Source: Streptosporangium sp. NBC_01495 (GTDB lineage: Bacteria; Actinomycetota; Actinomycetes; Streptosporangiales; Streptosporangiaceae). From it: a stretch of 64,000 nt of DNA. This document shows, piece by piece, positions 36,347 through 46,194 of the stretch. The stretch covers positions 8,432,001-8,496,000 of the forward strand of contig NZ_CP109430.1 in NCBI RefSeq assembly GCF_036250735.1, read 5' to 3'. The number at the start of each line of letters is the position of its first letter. The first letter of the stretch is position 1. The position numbers and the translations under genes are program-made. Under the pieces are notes generated by a model. That model had not been told where the DNA came from. It saw only the letters and a program-made list of their open reading frames with translations, and made no database searches.

Positions 36347-37606
36347 CTACGAGCCGAGCCGCCACGAGTGGAGATATTCCTCCTGCTCGGAGGTGAGCTC
36401 GTCCATCTCGATCCCGGCCGCGGCCAGCTTGAGCCGCGCCACCTCCACGTCGACCTCCCCCGGCACGTCGTAGACCCCCGGCTCCAGCCGTGCCCGCTCG
36501 CGGACCAGCCACGCCACCGAGAGCACCTGCGCGGAGAAGGACATGTCCATGACGGCGGCGGGATGCCCCTCGGCGGCGGTCAGGTTCACCAGGCGGCCCT
36601 CGGCGAGCAGCAGGAGCCTGCGGCCGTCGGCGAGGACGTACTCGTCGGTGTTGGGGCGCACCCCCCGGTGGACGGCGTGCGCCAGGTCGTCCAGGGCGCG
36701 GACGTCGATCTCGACGTCGAAGTGCCCGGCGTTGGCCAGGATCGCGCCGTCCTTCATCTCCGCCAGGTGCTCGCCCCTGATCACGTCGCGGTTGCCGGTG
36801 ACCGTGACGAACACGTCCCCGGCGCGGGCCGCGGCCGCCATCGACCGTACGTCGTAGCCCTGCAGCGAGGCGTCCAGCGCCTTGACCGGGTCGATCTCGG
36901 TCACCACGACCCGCGCCCCCAGGCCCCTGGCCCGCTCGGCGACGCCCCGGCCGCAGTAGCCGAATCCGGCGACCACCACGGTCTTGCCCGCGAGCAGGGT
37001 GTTCGTGGCGCGCATGATCCCGTCCATGGTCGACTGGCCGGTGCCGTAGCGGTTGTCGAACATCCGCTTGGTCCGCGTGTCGTTGACCGCCACCACGGGG
37101 AACCTGAGGGCCTTCTCCGCGGCCATCTGCCGGAGCCTGATGATCCCGGTGGTGGTCTCCTCGCACCCCCCGGAGACCGTCTCCAGCAGCTCGGTCCGCT
37201 CGGTGTGCAGGATGTTGACGAGGTCGCAGCCGTCGTCCAGGACGATGTCCGGGACGATGTCGAGCGCCTGGTGGATGTGGCGGTAGTAGGCGTCCATGGT
37301 CACCCCGGCCCGCGCGTGCACGACGACGCCGTAGTCACGGAGCGCCTCGGCGACGTCGTCCTGGGTGGACAGGGGGTTCGACGCGGCCAGGGCGATCTCG
37401 GCCCCGCCCGCCTTGAGGGTGCCCATGAGCACGGCGGTCTCGGCGGTGACGTGCAGGCACGCGGCGATCCGCAGCCCTTCGAAGGGCCGCTCGGCGGCGA
37501 ACCGCTCACCGAGGGCGGTGAGCACCGGCATCGCCCGCGCCGCCCACCCGATCCTCAGCTCCCCCGAGGCCACCAACGGGTCGGCGGCGCTGTCGGCGCT
37601 GTTCAC
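36347..37606 (-). CDS. Short-form (archaeal-type) S-adenosylhomocysteine hydrolase paralogue
   Basis: 419 aa from a GTG with GGGGAG four bases upstream. The layout is the SAHH one: LHVTAETA (substrate His), DDGCDL, EETTTG, VNDTRTKRMFDN (Lys/Asp), NAD loop GFGYCGRGVA and NAGHFDVEID. It lacks the insertion and the C-terminal KxxHYRY tail of the long form. It reads YGTGQST where the long form has YGCRHSV, which is the pattern of archaeal and thermophile enzymes. It may cleave S-adenosylhomocysteine or a relative such as S-inosylhomocysteine. It lies 101 bases downstream of sahH, past a terminator. Confidence 0.9.
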   Translation of the reverse strand: MNSADSAADPLVASGELRIGWAARAMPVLTALGERFAAERPFEGLRIAACLHVTAETAVLMGTLKAGGAEIALAASNPLSTQDDVAEALRDYGVVVHARAGVTMDAYYRHIHQALDIVPDIVLDDGCDLVNILHTERTELLETVSGGCEETTTGIIRLRQMAAEKALRFPVVAVNDTRTKRMFDNRYGTGQSTMDGIMRATNTLLAGKTVVVAGFGYCGRGVAERARGLGARVVVTEIDPVKALDASLQGYDVRSMAAAARAGDVFVTVTGNRDVIRGEHLAEMKDGAILANAGHFDVEIDVRALDDLAHAVHRGVRPNTDEYVLADGRRLLLLAEGRLVNLTAAEGHPAAVMDMSFSAQVLSVAWLVRERARLEPGVYDVPGEVDVEVARLKLAAAGIEMDELTSEQEEYLHSWRLGS

Positions 37607-37662
37607 GTATCTCCCCAGTTCTGCCCGAACCTCTGTCTGCCCGAACCCCGGAATCGCCCGAA

Positions 37663-37686
37663 GGCCCCCGCGAAGCCGCGGGGGCC
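37663..37686. terminator. Terminator after sahH
   Basis: GGCCCCCGCG and CGCGGGGGCC form a perfect 10-bp stem around AAGC, 22 bases past the sahH stop. It separates sahH from its short paralogue. Confidence 0.75.
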
Positions 37687-37707
37687 GGTGGAACTCGACC
37701 GCCGGTA

Positions 37708-39135
<1,428 letters not shown>

Positions 39136-39357
39136 GTGTGGTTACCCCTCTGGTTGATGGGCGGCGTTCGCCTCACACCCTCGCCCGTCGCGCTCGTCTC
39201 GCGATCGTGCTTCGCTCTGGGGCCGGGCCCGCCGCTCCACCGGAACAGTCGACGCCTGCGAGTTTAGGCGGCCGGAACGACTCCGCGCACCTTCTGAACG
39301 GGTAACCTGACACAAGAATGTAAGGCTTCCTGGAAAACCGCTGGAAAGAGGTCACCG

Positions 39358-39699
39358 ATGCGGATCACCGAGGCCGCCAGGAAGCTGGGCATGTCCCCCC
39401 GGATGCTCCGCTACCGCGAGGCGCTCGGGCTGCTCCCCCCGATCAGGAACCAGGGCGCGCACCGGCGGTTCGGCCCCGACGAGCTCTCGGCCGTCGCCCA
39501 GGGCGTCGAGCTGGAGAAGCGGTTCGACATCTCCCCCGCCGAGCTGGCCTTCGCGCTGCGGACGCTGAGCGAGCCCGCGGTCGCGCAGGCCGTACGGGAC
39601 CTGGGGCTGCGGATCGGCCGCCTGCAGGCACCCCGCAGGGCGCTGGACTTCGAGAAGGAGAAGGCGCTGCGCCTGCTCCGACGTCGCTCCCAGGAGTGA
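39358..39699 (+). CDS. MerR-family transcription regulator, minimal
   Basis: 113 aa. The MerR winged helix occupies ~1-70 (MRITEAARKLGMSPRMLRYREALGLLPP, HRRFGPDELSAVAQGVEL). The remaining ~40 residues are a short helix (EKEKALRLLRRRSQE), too small for an effector domain, and there are no Cys for metal sensing. AAAGAGG precedes the ATG. It diverges from sahH and runs 34 bases ahead of a histidine kinase gene, so it might regulate either. Confidence 0.88.
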   Translation: MRITEAARKLGMSPRMLRYREALGLLPPIRNQGAHRRFGPDELSAVAQGVELEKRFDISPAELAFALRTLSEPAVAQAVRDLGLRIGRLQAPRRALDFEKEKALRLLRRRSQE

Positions 39700-39733
39700 C
39701 GACAACGGCTTCGCGGATCACGACAATTCCCTC

Positions 39734-40990
39734 ATGGATCTGACCACCTCGCCGCCTCCGGAAGAACGGTTCGCGCGGAACCTGAAGCCGCCGGTCGCCA
39801 CCGGGCTCCTGCTCATGGACATCGCGGCGGCCGGCGTTCTCAGCGTCCTGCTTCTCGTGCAGCTCTTCTCCCTCGAGGAGACATTGGGGGTTGAGCTTCT
39901 CGAACGGTTCTTCTCTCTCGAAGAGACACCGGGGGCCGAGATCGGCGCGGGGGCCGCGACGTTGACGTCGTGGGTGCACGACCCGGCGGTCCGGGTCGTC
40001 ATGGGCATCCTGGCGACGGTGCCGCTCATGGCCCGCCGGATCACGCCGAGGCTGTCGTCCGCCCTCGTGCTCGTCGGCGCCGCGGGCCTGCTCGTCGGCG
40101 GGATCGGGCCTGGCGACATGCCGGTCGCGGCGTACGTGGCCGGCCTGCTGTGCTTCTACACGATCGTCAGGCAGCTGGACCACGGCACGGCGTGGATCGT
40201 CGGCGGATCGACCACGCTCCTGCTCCTTGCGTCCGGCTGGTACGCCGGCGCGGGCACGGTGAGCCCCTTCGTCCTGCTGGGAGCGGCCCTGGTCGGCTCC
40301 CTGACTCTCCTGTCCAACCTGCACCTGAGCCGTACGGAGCTCGTGGAGATACGGGCGGACAACCTGGAAAGGGTCGGGGAACAGGCGACGACGGCCGAGC
40401 GGGCCAGGATCGCGCGGGAGATGCACGACATCGTGGCCCACTCGGTCTCGATGATCGCCGTCCAGGCGGAGACCGCGCCCTACACCCTCAAGAACCTGGA
40501 CGACCAGGCCAGGCAGGAGTTCGCCGACATCGCCGCCTCGGCGCGCGGCACGCTCACCGAGATGCGCCGCCTGCTCGGCGTGCTGCGCGCGGACGTCACG
40601 GCCGCCCCGGAGACCGCGCCGCAGCCGGGGCTGGCGCGACTCCCGGAACTGGTCGAGTGGCACGACGGCGAGGTGGACCTCGACGTGATCGGCGAGAAGG
40701 TGCCGGTGCCCCAGGCCGTGGAGGTCTCGGCCTACCGGATCGTCCAGGAGGCGCTGACCAACGCCCGGGTGCACGCGCCCGGTGCCCGGGTGTCGATCGA
40801 GCTGACCTACCGTCCTGCCCTGCTGGTGTTGCGGATCGCCGACGACGGTCCCGGCCCCTCGGGGGACACTCCGGGCGGGCACGGCCTGGTCGGCATGCGC
40901 GAGCGCGCCCTGTCCGTCGGCGGCTGGTTCGGGGCCGGCCCGGGGCCGAACGGCGGCTTCCTGGTCCGTGCCGGGCTTCCGCTGCGGTGA
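39734..40990 (+). CDS. NarL-type sensor histidine kinase
   Basis: 418 aa. About four to five membrane helices occupy ~22-195. The HisKA_3 block TAERARIAREMHDIVAHSVSM puts the phospho-His at 231. The ATPase region has VQEALTNARVHAP and GGHGLVGMRERA. It senses an unknown signal at the membrane. An internal duplication, FSLEETLGVE (45-54) and FSLEETPGAE (60-69), comes from a 31-bp imperfect repeat in the DNA (39865-39895 and 39910-39940). It overlaps the response regulator by 4 bases. Confidence 0.93.
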   Translation: MDLTTSPPPEERFARNLKPPVATGLLLMDIAAAGVLSVLLLVQLFSLEETLGVELLERFFSLEETPGAEIGAGAATLTSWVHDPAVRVVMGILATVPLMARRITPRLSSALVLVGAAGLLVGGIGPGDMPVAAYVAGLLCFYTIVRQLDHGTAWIVGGSTTLLLLASGWYAGAGTVSPFVLLGAALVGSLTLLSNLHLSRTELVEIRADNLERVGEQATTAERARIAREMHDIVAHSVSMIAVQAETAPYTLKNLDDQARQEFADIAASARGTLTEMRRLLGVLRADVTAAPETAPQPGLARLPELVEWHDGEVDLDVIGEKVPVPQAVEVSAYRIVQEALTNARVHAPGARVSIELTYRPALLVLRIADDGPGPSGDTPGGHGLVGMRERALSVGGWFGAGPGPNGGFLVRAGLPLR

Positions 40991-41655
40991 CGCCCTCGGC
41001 GAGGGGAGAGCCCCCGATCCGGGTGCTGATCGCCGACGACCAGCCGATCGTGCTGCGCGGATTCGCGGCGGTGATCGACGCGCAGCCCGACCTCACCGTC
41101 GCGGGCACCGCCCCCGACGGGGAACGGGCCGTACGGCTGGCGCGCGAGACCCACCCGCACGTCGCCCTCCTCGACATCCGGATGCCGGAGATGGACGGGA
41201 TCGAGGCGACCCGCCGAATCCTGGAGACCGAGGCGACCAGGGTGATCATCATCACCACGTTCGACCTGGACGACTACGTGTACGACGCGCTCACCGCGGG
41301 AGCGAGCGGGTTCCTGCTCAAGGACGTCCGGGCGAACGACCTGGCCGAGGCGGTCAGGATCGTGGCGCGCGGCGACGCGCTGCTCGCCCCCAGGATCACC
41401 AGACGGCTGATCTCGGAGTTCTCCCGGCAGCGGCGGCCGGTGCCGACCGGCAGCCCGCTGACCCCGCGCGAGGCCGAGGTGCTGCGCCTGGTCGCCAGAG
41501 GGCTGTCCAACGCCGAGATCGCGGCACACCTCGTGGTCACCGAGCACACGGTGAAGACCCACGTGGCCCGGCTGCTGGCCAAGCTGGGCCTGCGCGACCG
41601 CACCCAGGCGGTGATCCACGCCTACGAGTCGGGCCTGGTCGTCCCACACGCCTGA
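40987..41655 (+). CDS. NarL/LuxR-type response regulator (kinase partner)
   Basis: 222 aa from the GTG at 40987, overlapping the kinase stop (GTGA). Receiver ~11-130 with ADDQ, phospho-Asp63 in LLDIRMPEMDG and LLKDVRA; LuxR helix-turn-helix ~155-215 (LTPREAEVLRLVARGLSNAEIAAHLVVTEHTVKTHVARLLAKLGLRDR). The overlap shows it is the cognate regulator. No target gene is evident nearby. Confidence 0.94.
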   Translation: MTPSARGEPPIRVLIADDQPIVLRGFAAVIDAQPDLTVAGTAPDGERAVRLARETHPHVALLDIRMPEMDGIEATRRILETEATRVIIITTFDLDDYVYDALTAGASGFLLKDVRANDLAEAVRIVARGDALLAPRITRRLISEFSRQRRPVPTGSPLTPREAEVLRLVARGLSNAEIAAHLVVTEHTVKTHVARLLAKLGLRDRTQAVIHAYESGLVVPHA

Positions 41656-41755
41656 GCCGTCCCACGTCCCGCGGGACCACGCGCCCGGCCCCCGTCCGGC
41701 TGCACACAGGTCCCGTACGGTGTCGCGCGACCTCGTACGACCCTCCGGCCGGACG

Positions 41756-41795
41756 CGGGAGGGCCCCGGCGGCGCGTGCCGCCGGGGCCCTCCCG
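41756..41795. terminator. Bidirectional terminator between the response regulator and CDF genes
   Basis: A perfect 18-bp stem (CGGGAGGGCCCCGGCGGC and complement) around GCGT, between convergent genes 100 and 26 bases away. Confidence 0.85.
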
Positions 41796-41821
41796 TGAAG
41801 TCCGGGCGATCCGCCCGGGGG

Positions 41822-42751
41822 TCAGACGGCGCCGTTGACGCTGCTCATGTCGAGGTCGGGCTCCAGGTAGATGACGCGGGCCTCGGGGACGGCCGCGCGG
41901 ATGCGCTGCTCGGCCTCGTCGATGCCGCGGGCCACGTCGGCGGCCGTGTCGTCGTGGTCCACCGCGATCTTGGCGGCGACCAGGATCTCCTCGGGGCCCA
42001 GGTGGAGCGTGCGCATGTGGATGACCCGGGTCACCTCGGGCGCGCTCTCCAGGGCGTCCGCGATGCGGGTCTCGACCTCGGGCCCCGCGCCCTCGCCGAT
42101 CAGCAGCGACTTGGTCTCGATCGCCAGGACGACCGCGATCACCGCGAGCAGGACACCGATCATGATGGTGCCGATCCCGTCCCAGACGGGGTTCTCGGTC
42201 ACCACGGCCATGGTCACGCCGAAGAGCGCGAAGATCAGGCCGAGCAGCGCGCCCAGGTCCTCGAGCACGATGACCGGCAGCTCGGGCGACTTGGAGCGGC
42301 GGATGAACTGCACCCACGACTGGTTGCCCCGGACGCGGTTGGACTCGATGATCGCCGTCCTGAACGAGAACGACTCGGCGATGATCGCGAAGATCAGCAC
42401 ACCGAAGGCCCACGCGGGGTTCGACAGCTCCTCTTTGGCGGAGAGCTTGTGAATGCCCTCGTAGAGCGAGAACACCGCGCCGATGGTGAACAGCACCACC
42501 GCCACCACGAACGCGTAGAAGTAGCGCTCCCGGCCGTACCCGAAGGGGTGCTGTGGCGTGCGTGCCCGCTGCGCGCGCTTGCCTCCCAGGAGCAGCAGCG
42601 CCTGGTTGCCCGAGTCGGCCACCGAGTGGACCGACTCGGCGATCATCGATGACGAACCCGTGAAGAGAAACGCCACGAATTTGGCCACGGCGATCGCCAG
42701 GTTGGCCGCCAACGCCGCGATGATTGCCTTAGTACCGCCGCCCGCGCTCAC
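41822..42751 (-). CDS. Cation diffusion facilitator (CDF) metal transporter
   Basis: 309 aa from a GTG with GGAGG five bases upstream. The first helices are followed by IAESVHSVADSGNQALLLLG, the metal-site signature of CDF proteins of the ZNT9-like branch. HPFGYGRERYFYAFVVAVVLF is the second family block, and a cytoplasmic ferredoxin-like domain (~220-300) ends the protein. It exports divalent cations such as Zn, Co or Mn in exchange for protons; the ion is not clear. It lies 47 bases past the start of the sugar-phosphate operon's last gene on the same strand. Confidence 0.92.
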   Translation of the reverse strand: MSAGGGTKAIIAALAANLAIAVAKFVAFLFTGSSSMIAESVHSVADSGNQALLLLGGKRAQRARTPQHPFGYGRERYFYAFVVAVVLFTIGAVFSLYEGIHKLSAKEELSNPAWAFGVLIFAIIAESFSFRTAIIESNRVRGNQSWVQFIRRSKSPELPVIVLEDLGALLGLIFALFGVTMAVVTENPVWDGIGTIMIGVLLAVIAVVLAIETKSLLIGEGAGPEVETRIADALESAPEVTRVIHMRTLHLGPEEILVAAKIAVDHDDTAADVARGIDEAEQRIRAAVPEARVIYLEPDLDMSSVNGAV

Positions 42752-42798
42752 GGCAGCCTCCGCTCAGCTCGTTAATCGGGAAAGACGCGACAAGGATC

Positions 42799-43905
42799 CT
42801 ATTGCGAAACCCTTGCCCTGAGTTCTGTGATCGCCGACACGGTGGCCGGGTCGATCCCGTACCCGAGAGCGAGGTACGTACTCGCGAAATCCCCGAGCGC
42901 GATCAACGTGGCGAGCCGCTCCAGCGGGTGCGTCCCCTCCGCGGTGATCTGCGTGACCGGAACGCCGCGATCCTCCGCCAGCCGCACCGACACCTCCCGC
43001 TGCCGGGCGACCCGGGGGTGCTCCTCCACGTCACGCAGTACGAACAGCCGGAGCGACCTGCCGCTCTCGTCGGCGAAGATGTCGCGCTGGGCGAGCGGGC
43101 CGTCGAGGGCGCCCACCTGGTCGTGACCGGCCTCGGGAAGCTCTCCCCACATCGCCGGATACCTGCCGCTCGTATTGAGCCGACCGGCCCACCGGCGGGC
43201 CGCGACGGCCGCCAGCGGGGAGGACCCCCAGATCATCGGCACGGTCTCGGCGAGCTCCATGGCGAGTGACTTGCCCGGGTTGATGAATGACTCGCTCGCC
43301 GGGCGGCAGCGGTGGGCGAGGTCCTCCAGGCGCTTGGCCACCTCCTCGAACACCTCCTCGCCGATCTCGACCAGGCCGAGCTCGGCGGCGGCGACGACCA
43401 GCGGGACCGACAGCGCCCACACCGCGTCGCGCGCCTGCCCGCCACCCGCGACGGGCACGAACAGCGCTCCCGCCTGCCTGGCGATCGCGTGGAGCGGCGA
43501 GTCGGGCCCGCCGACGGCGAGCAGGCGGCAGCCCCGGCGTACGGCCTCGGCGGCCACCGCGAGCGTCTCCTCGGTCCTGCCCGAGTGCGACACCGCGATC
43601 ACCAGGTCGGTCGCGCCGATCCAGCCGGGCAGCCGGTGCGACCTGACGGTCACGATCGGCAGCGGGGCGCCGTGGCCGCACACCACGTTGAGGATGTCAC
43701 CGGCGATGCCCGAACCGCCCATGCCGGCGACCACGACCGCCCGGGGCCGGCCGTATCCGGCGAGCGAGGACAGGCCCGACTCCAGGGCGGCCCTGCGGGA
43801 GGTGCGGACCTGCGCGGCCGAGTCGGCCACCGCCCGCAGCATGCCCGCCGGGTCGCCCTCGGCCGGCCGTTTCTGGTCATCGAGCCGATCGGGCTCCCAG
43901 TTCAC
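42799..43905 (-). CDS. SIS-domain phosphoglucose/phosphomannose isomerase family protein
   Basis: 368 aa from the GTG at 43905, which overlaps the Trm112-like stop by 4 bases (GTGA); longer starts upstream are shadow. GMGGSGIAGDIL and SHSGRTEETLA are the two phosphate loops, and ESFINPGKSLAMELAETVPMIWG and the C-terminal ERLATLIALGDFASTYLALGYGIDP match the bifunctional PGI/PMI family. It would interconvert fructose-6-phosphate with glucose- or mannose-6-phosphate. Position equals Rv3256c, next to phosphomannomutase, so mannose supply for GDP-mannose is likely. Confidence 0.9.
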   Translation of the reverse strand: MNWEPDRLDDQKRPAEGDPAGMLRAVADSAAQVRTSRRAALESGLSSLAGYGRPRAVVVAGMGGSGIAGDILNVVCGHGAPLPIVTVRSHRLPGWIGATDLVIAVSHSGRTEETLAVAAEAVRRGCRLLAVGGPDSPLHAIARQAGALFVPVAGGGQARDAVWALSVPLVVAAAELGLVEIGEEVFEEVAKRLEDLAHRCRPASESFINPGKSLAMELAETVPMIWGSSPLAAVAARRWAGRLNTSGRYPAMWGELPEAGHDQVGALDGPLAQRDIFADESGRSLRLFVLRDVEEHPRVARQREVSVRLAEDRGVPVTQITAEGTHPLERLATLIALGDFASTYLALGYGIDPATVSAITELRARVSQ

Positions 43906-44075
43906 GACTTCCGGGCCTCGTCGACCAGCAGGACCGGGATGTCGTCCCGGACCGGGTAGACCAGACCGCACGAGGCGGAGGTGCAGGACAGCTCGTCCAC
44001 CTCGGGCTCGGCTCGTAGGGGGGACTTGCAGTTGGGACAGGCCAGGATCTCCAGCAGCCAGTCGTCGATCTTCAC
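43902..44075 (-). CDS. Trm112-like zinc-ribbon protein, 57 aa
   Basis: 57 codons from the GTG at 44075, with GAGGAG eight bases upstream; it starts 5 bases after the phosphomannomutase stop and overlaps the next gene by 4. The sequence MKIDDWLLEILACPNCKSPL opens the Trm112 family; Cys13, 16, 31 and 36 form the zinc site, and GLVYPVRDDIPVLLVDEAR is the conserved C-terminal strand. Trm112 activates methyltransferases in eukaryotes; the bacterial proteins are commonly found in sugar-nucleotide operons with unknown role. Confidence 0.93.
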   Translation of the reverse strand: MKIDDWLLEILACPNCKSPLRAEPEVDELSCTSASCGLVYPVRDDIPVLLVDEARKS

Positions 44076-44079
44076 TCGT

Positions 44080-45435
44080 TCAGCTCCTCACGACAGCAAG
44101 GACCTCGTCCCTGATCGCTGCCATCTGAATCTCGTCGGCCGCCTCGGCGTTCAGCCTGAGCAGCGGCTCTGTGTTGGACGGACGGAGGTTGAACCACCAT
44201 CCGGGGCCGGAGACGGTCAGGCCGTCCAGCTCGTCGAAGGTGACGCCGTCACGGGCGGCGAAGATCTCCCGGACCCGCTCCGTCGCCGCGCCCTGGTCGG
44301 CGACCGTGCTGTTGATCTCCCCCGAGGCCGCGTAGCGAGTGTATTCGGCGAGGATGTCCGAGAGCGGCTTCTCCTGCTCGCCCAGCGCGGCCAGCACGTG
44401 CAGCGCGGCCAGCATGCCGGAGTCGGCGAACCAGAAGTCCTTGAAGTAGTAGTGGGCGGAGTGCTCGCCGCCGAAGACCGCACCGGTCCCGGCCATCTCG
44501 GCCTTGATGAACGAGTGCCCCACGCGGGTGCGGATCGGGCGTCCGCCGTGTTCGGCGACGATCTCCGGGACGCCCCTGGAGGTGATCAGGTTGTGGATGA
44601 TCGAGGCCCCGGGGTGCCTGCCCAGCTCGCGGACCGCGACCAGCGCGGTGATCGTGGACGGCGAGACGGACTCGCCGCGCTCGTCGACGACCCAGCAGCG
44701 GTCGGCGTCCCCGTCGAAGGCCAGCCCGATGTCGGCGCCCACGTTGAGCACGGTCTTCTGCAGGTCGCGCAGGTTGTCGGGCTCGATGGGGTTGGCCTCG
44801 TGGTTGGGGAAGGTGCCGTCGAGCTCGAAGTAGAGGGCGGTCAGCTCGACGGGCAGGCCCTCGAACACCGTCGGGACCGTGTGCCCGCCCATCCCGTTGC
44901 CCGCATCGACCACGACCCGCAGCGGCCGGATGCCGGACAGGTCGACCAGGGTGCGCAGGTGGTCGGCGTAGCCGCGCAGCAGGTCACGCTCGGAGACCGT
45001 CCCGCCCCCCGCGCCGCCGAGGGTGCCCGAGGCCAGGATCGCGGCGGCCCGGTCGCGGATCTCGACGAGCCCGGTGGCGTCGCCGATCGGCACGGCGCCC
45101 GCCCTGCACATCTTCATGCCGTTGTAGCGGGCCGGATTGTGGCTGGCGGTGAACATCACCCCGGGCAGGCCGAGGCTGCCGCTCGCGTAGTAGAGCAGGT
45201 CGGTGGAGCCCAGGCCCGCGTTGATCACGTCGGCCCCCCGCGAGGTCGCCCCCCGGGTGAAGGCCGCGGCCAGGGGCACCGACGACTCGCGCATGTCGTG
45301 TGCCACGACGGCGGTCTCGGCCCCGGTCATCTCCGCGAAGGCCGCGCCGACCGCCTCGGCGGTCTCCTCGTCGAGCTCGTCCGGCACGACGCCACGAACG
45401 TCGTACGCCTTGAAGATCTTGGCGAGGTCGCCCAC
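44080..45435 (-). CDS. manB: Phosphomannomutase/phosphoglucomutase
   Basis: 451 aa from a GTG with GGAG five bases upstream. The start FKAYDVRGVVPDEL, the phosphoserine loop TASHNPARYNGMK (Ser98), the metal loop FDGDADRC and the C-terminal RPSNTEPLLRL are in order. It converts mannose-6-phosphate to mannose-1-phosphate, which the guanylyltransferase at the right edge of the window would turn into GDP-mannose. Equivalent in position to Rv3257c. The operon continues with Trm112-like and SIS genes. Confidence 0.95.
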   Translation of the reverse strand: MGDLAKIFKAYDVRGVVPDELDEETAEAVGAAFAEMTGAETAVVAHDMRESSVPLAAAFTRGATSRGADVINAGLGSTDLLYYASGSLGLPGVMFTASHNPARYNGMKMCRAGAVPIGDATGLVEIRDRAAAILASGTLGGAGGGTVSERDLLRGYADHLRTLVDLSGIRPLRVVVDAGNGMGGHTVPTVFEGLPVELTALYFELDGTFPNHEANPIEPDNLRDLQKTVLNVGADIGLAFDGDADRCWVVDERGESVSPSTITALVAVRELGRHPGASIIHNLITSRGVPEIVAEHGGRPIRTRVGHSFIKAEMAGTGAVFGGEHSAHYYFKDFWFADSGMLAALHVLAALGEQEKPLSDILAEYTRYAASGEINSTVADQGAATERVREIFAARDGVTFDELDGLTVSGPGWWFNLRPSNTEPLLRLNAEAADEIQMAAIRDEVLAVVRS

Positions 45436-45483
45436 TCCAGCTCCACCCTTTGCGTCGTGTTCGTGACCCCCAGCCTAGTAGGG

Positions 45484-45852
45484 TCAGCGGTCGCGCTGGG
45501 GCTGAGCGGAGCGGAGCACTCGCAGATGACCCCGGCGGCCGACCTCGACCCCCTGGCCGACCGGCTCGGTGCCGCCGCTCGGCGCGGGCCTGGCCGCCTC
45601 GCGGACCGCGTTGGCGAGGGCCTCCAGGTCGTCCGTGCTCGGCGGTGCGCCGTCGGTCGGCAGGCGGACCACCTCCCAGCCTCGGGGGGCGGTGAGCCGC
45701 TCGGCGTGCTCGGCACACAGGTCGTAACAGTGCGGCTCGGCGTACGTCGCCAAGGGCCCGAGAACAGCGGTCGAATCGGCGTAGACGTACGTGAGCGTGA
45801 AAACGGCAGGCTGACTGCACGCGGTGCGGGAACAGCGGCGGACGGGGCTCAC
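45484..45852 (-). CDS. DUF3499-family protein
   Basis: 122 aa from the GTG at 45852. The family core reads RRCSRTACSQPAVFTLTYVYADSTAVLGPL, then PHCYDLCAEHAERLTAPRGWEVVRL, with four Cys and a His that look like zinc ligands. Matches Rv3258c in position and pattern; function unknown. TACGGT ends 6 nt before the GTG with no Shine-Dalgarno, so the mRNA is probably leaderless. It is followed, 48 bases on, by phosphomannomutase. Confidence 0.92.
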   Translation of the reverse strand: MSPVRRCSRTACSQPAVFTLTYVYADSTAVLGPLATYAEPHCYDLCAEHAERLTAPRGWEVVRLPTDGAPPSTDDLEALANAVREAARPAPSGGTEPVGQGVEVGRRGHLRVLRSAQPQRDR

Positions 45853-45858
45853 GGTGGG

Positions 45859-45864
45859 ACCGTA
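45859..45864 (-). promoter_or_regulatory. -10 element of the leaderless DUF3499 promoter
   Basis: TACGGT within GATACGGT on the minus strand, 6 nt before the GTG at 45852. Confidence 0.55.
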
Positions 45865-46182
45865 TCCGGTAAGCGTCCGGGGCGCCACTATCTGAGCGCT
45901 CTTAACGAGCGTGTCGCCACAATTCGGACACGTGTCCCGGCTTCCACCCGCCTGTACGGCTTACACCCCCTGTCCGCACGCCTCCCCGCATCCACGCACC
46001 CGCCACGGCGCCGCCCCCTGCCGCACGCCCCCGGGCGGCCCCTCCGCACGCCCCCTCCCCTGCGGCCCCTCGCGCTCGCACGCCTCCCCGTGGCATCTCC
46101 CCTCACCCACGCACCCGCCGTCACACCTCCCGCCCGCCCGCGCTACGGTCACCGGCCCTCCCGCCCTCGTCCGGGTCACGTC

Positions 46183-46188
46183 TAAGCT
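46183..46188 (+). promoter_or_regulatory. -10 element of the leaderless Rv3259-like promoter
   Basis: TAAGCT, 6 nt before the GTG at 46195, with no Shine-Dalgarno between. Confidence 0.55.
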
Positions 46189-46194
46189 GGGGCC

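Larger units (their letters stand above)
45853..46194. other. 342-base divergent intergenic region, C-rich
   Basis: No gene is seen. Both ends carry a leaderless -10 (TACGGT at 45859-45864, minus; TAAGCT at 46183-46188, plus). The middle is strongly C-rich on the plus strand with repeated gcacgcctcccc and cacgcacccgcc pieces. The open frames inside are low-complexity shadows. Confidence 0.6.

Noticed and set aside
39136..39357. SAH riboswitch upstream of sahH
   Set aside because: The sequence lacks the conserved GAGGRGCGYUGC-type core and shows no matching pseudoknot partner.
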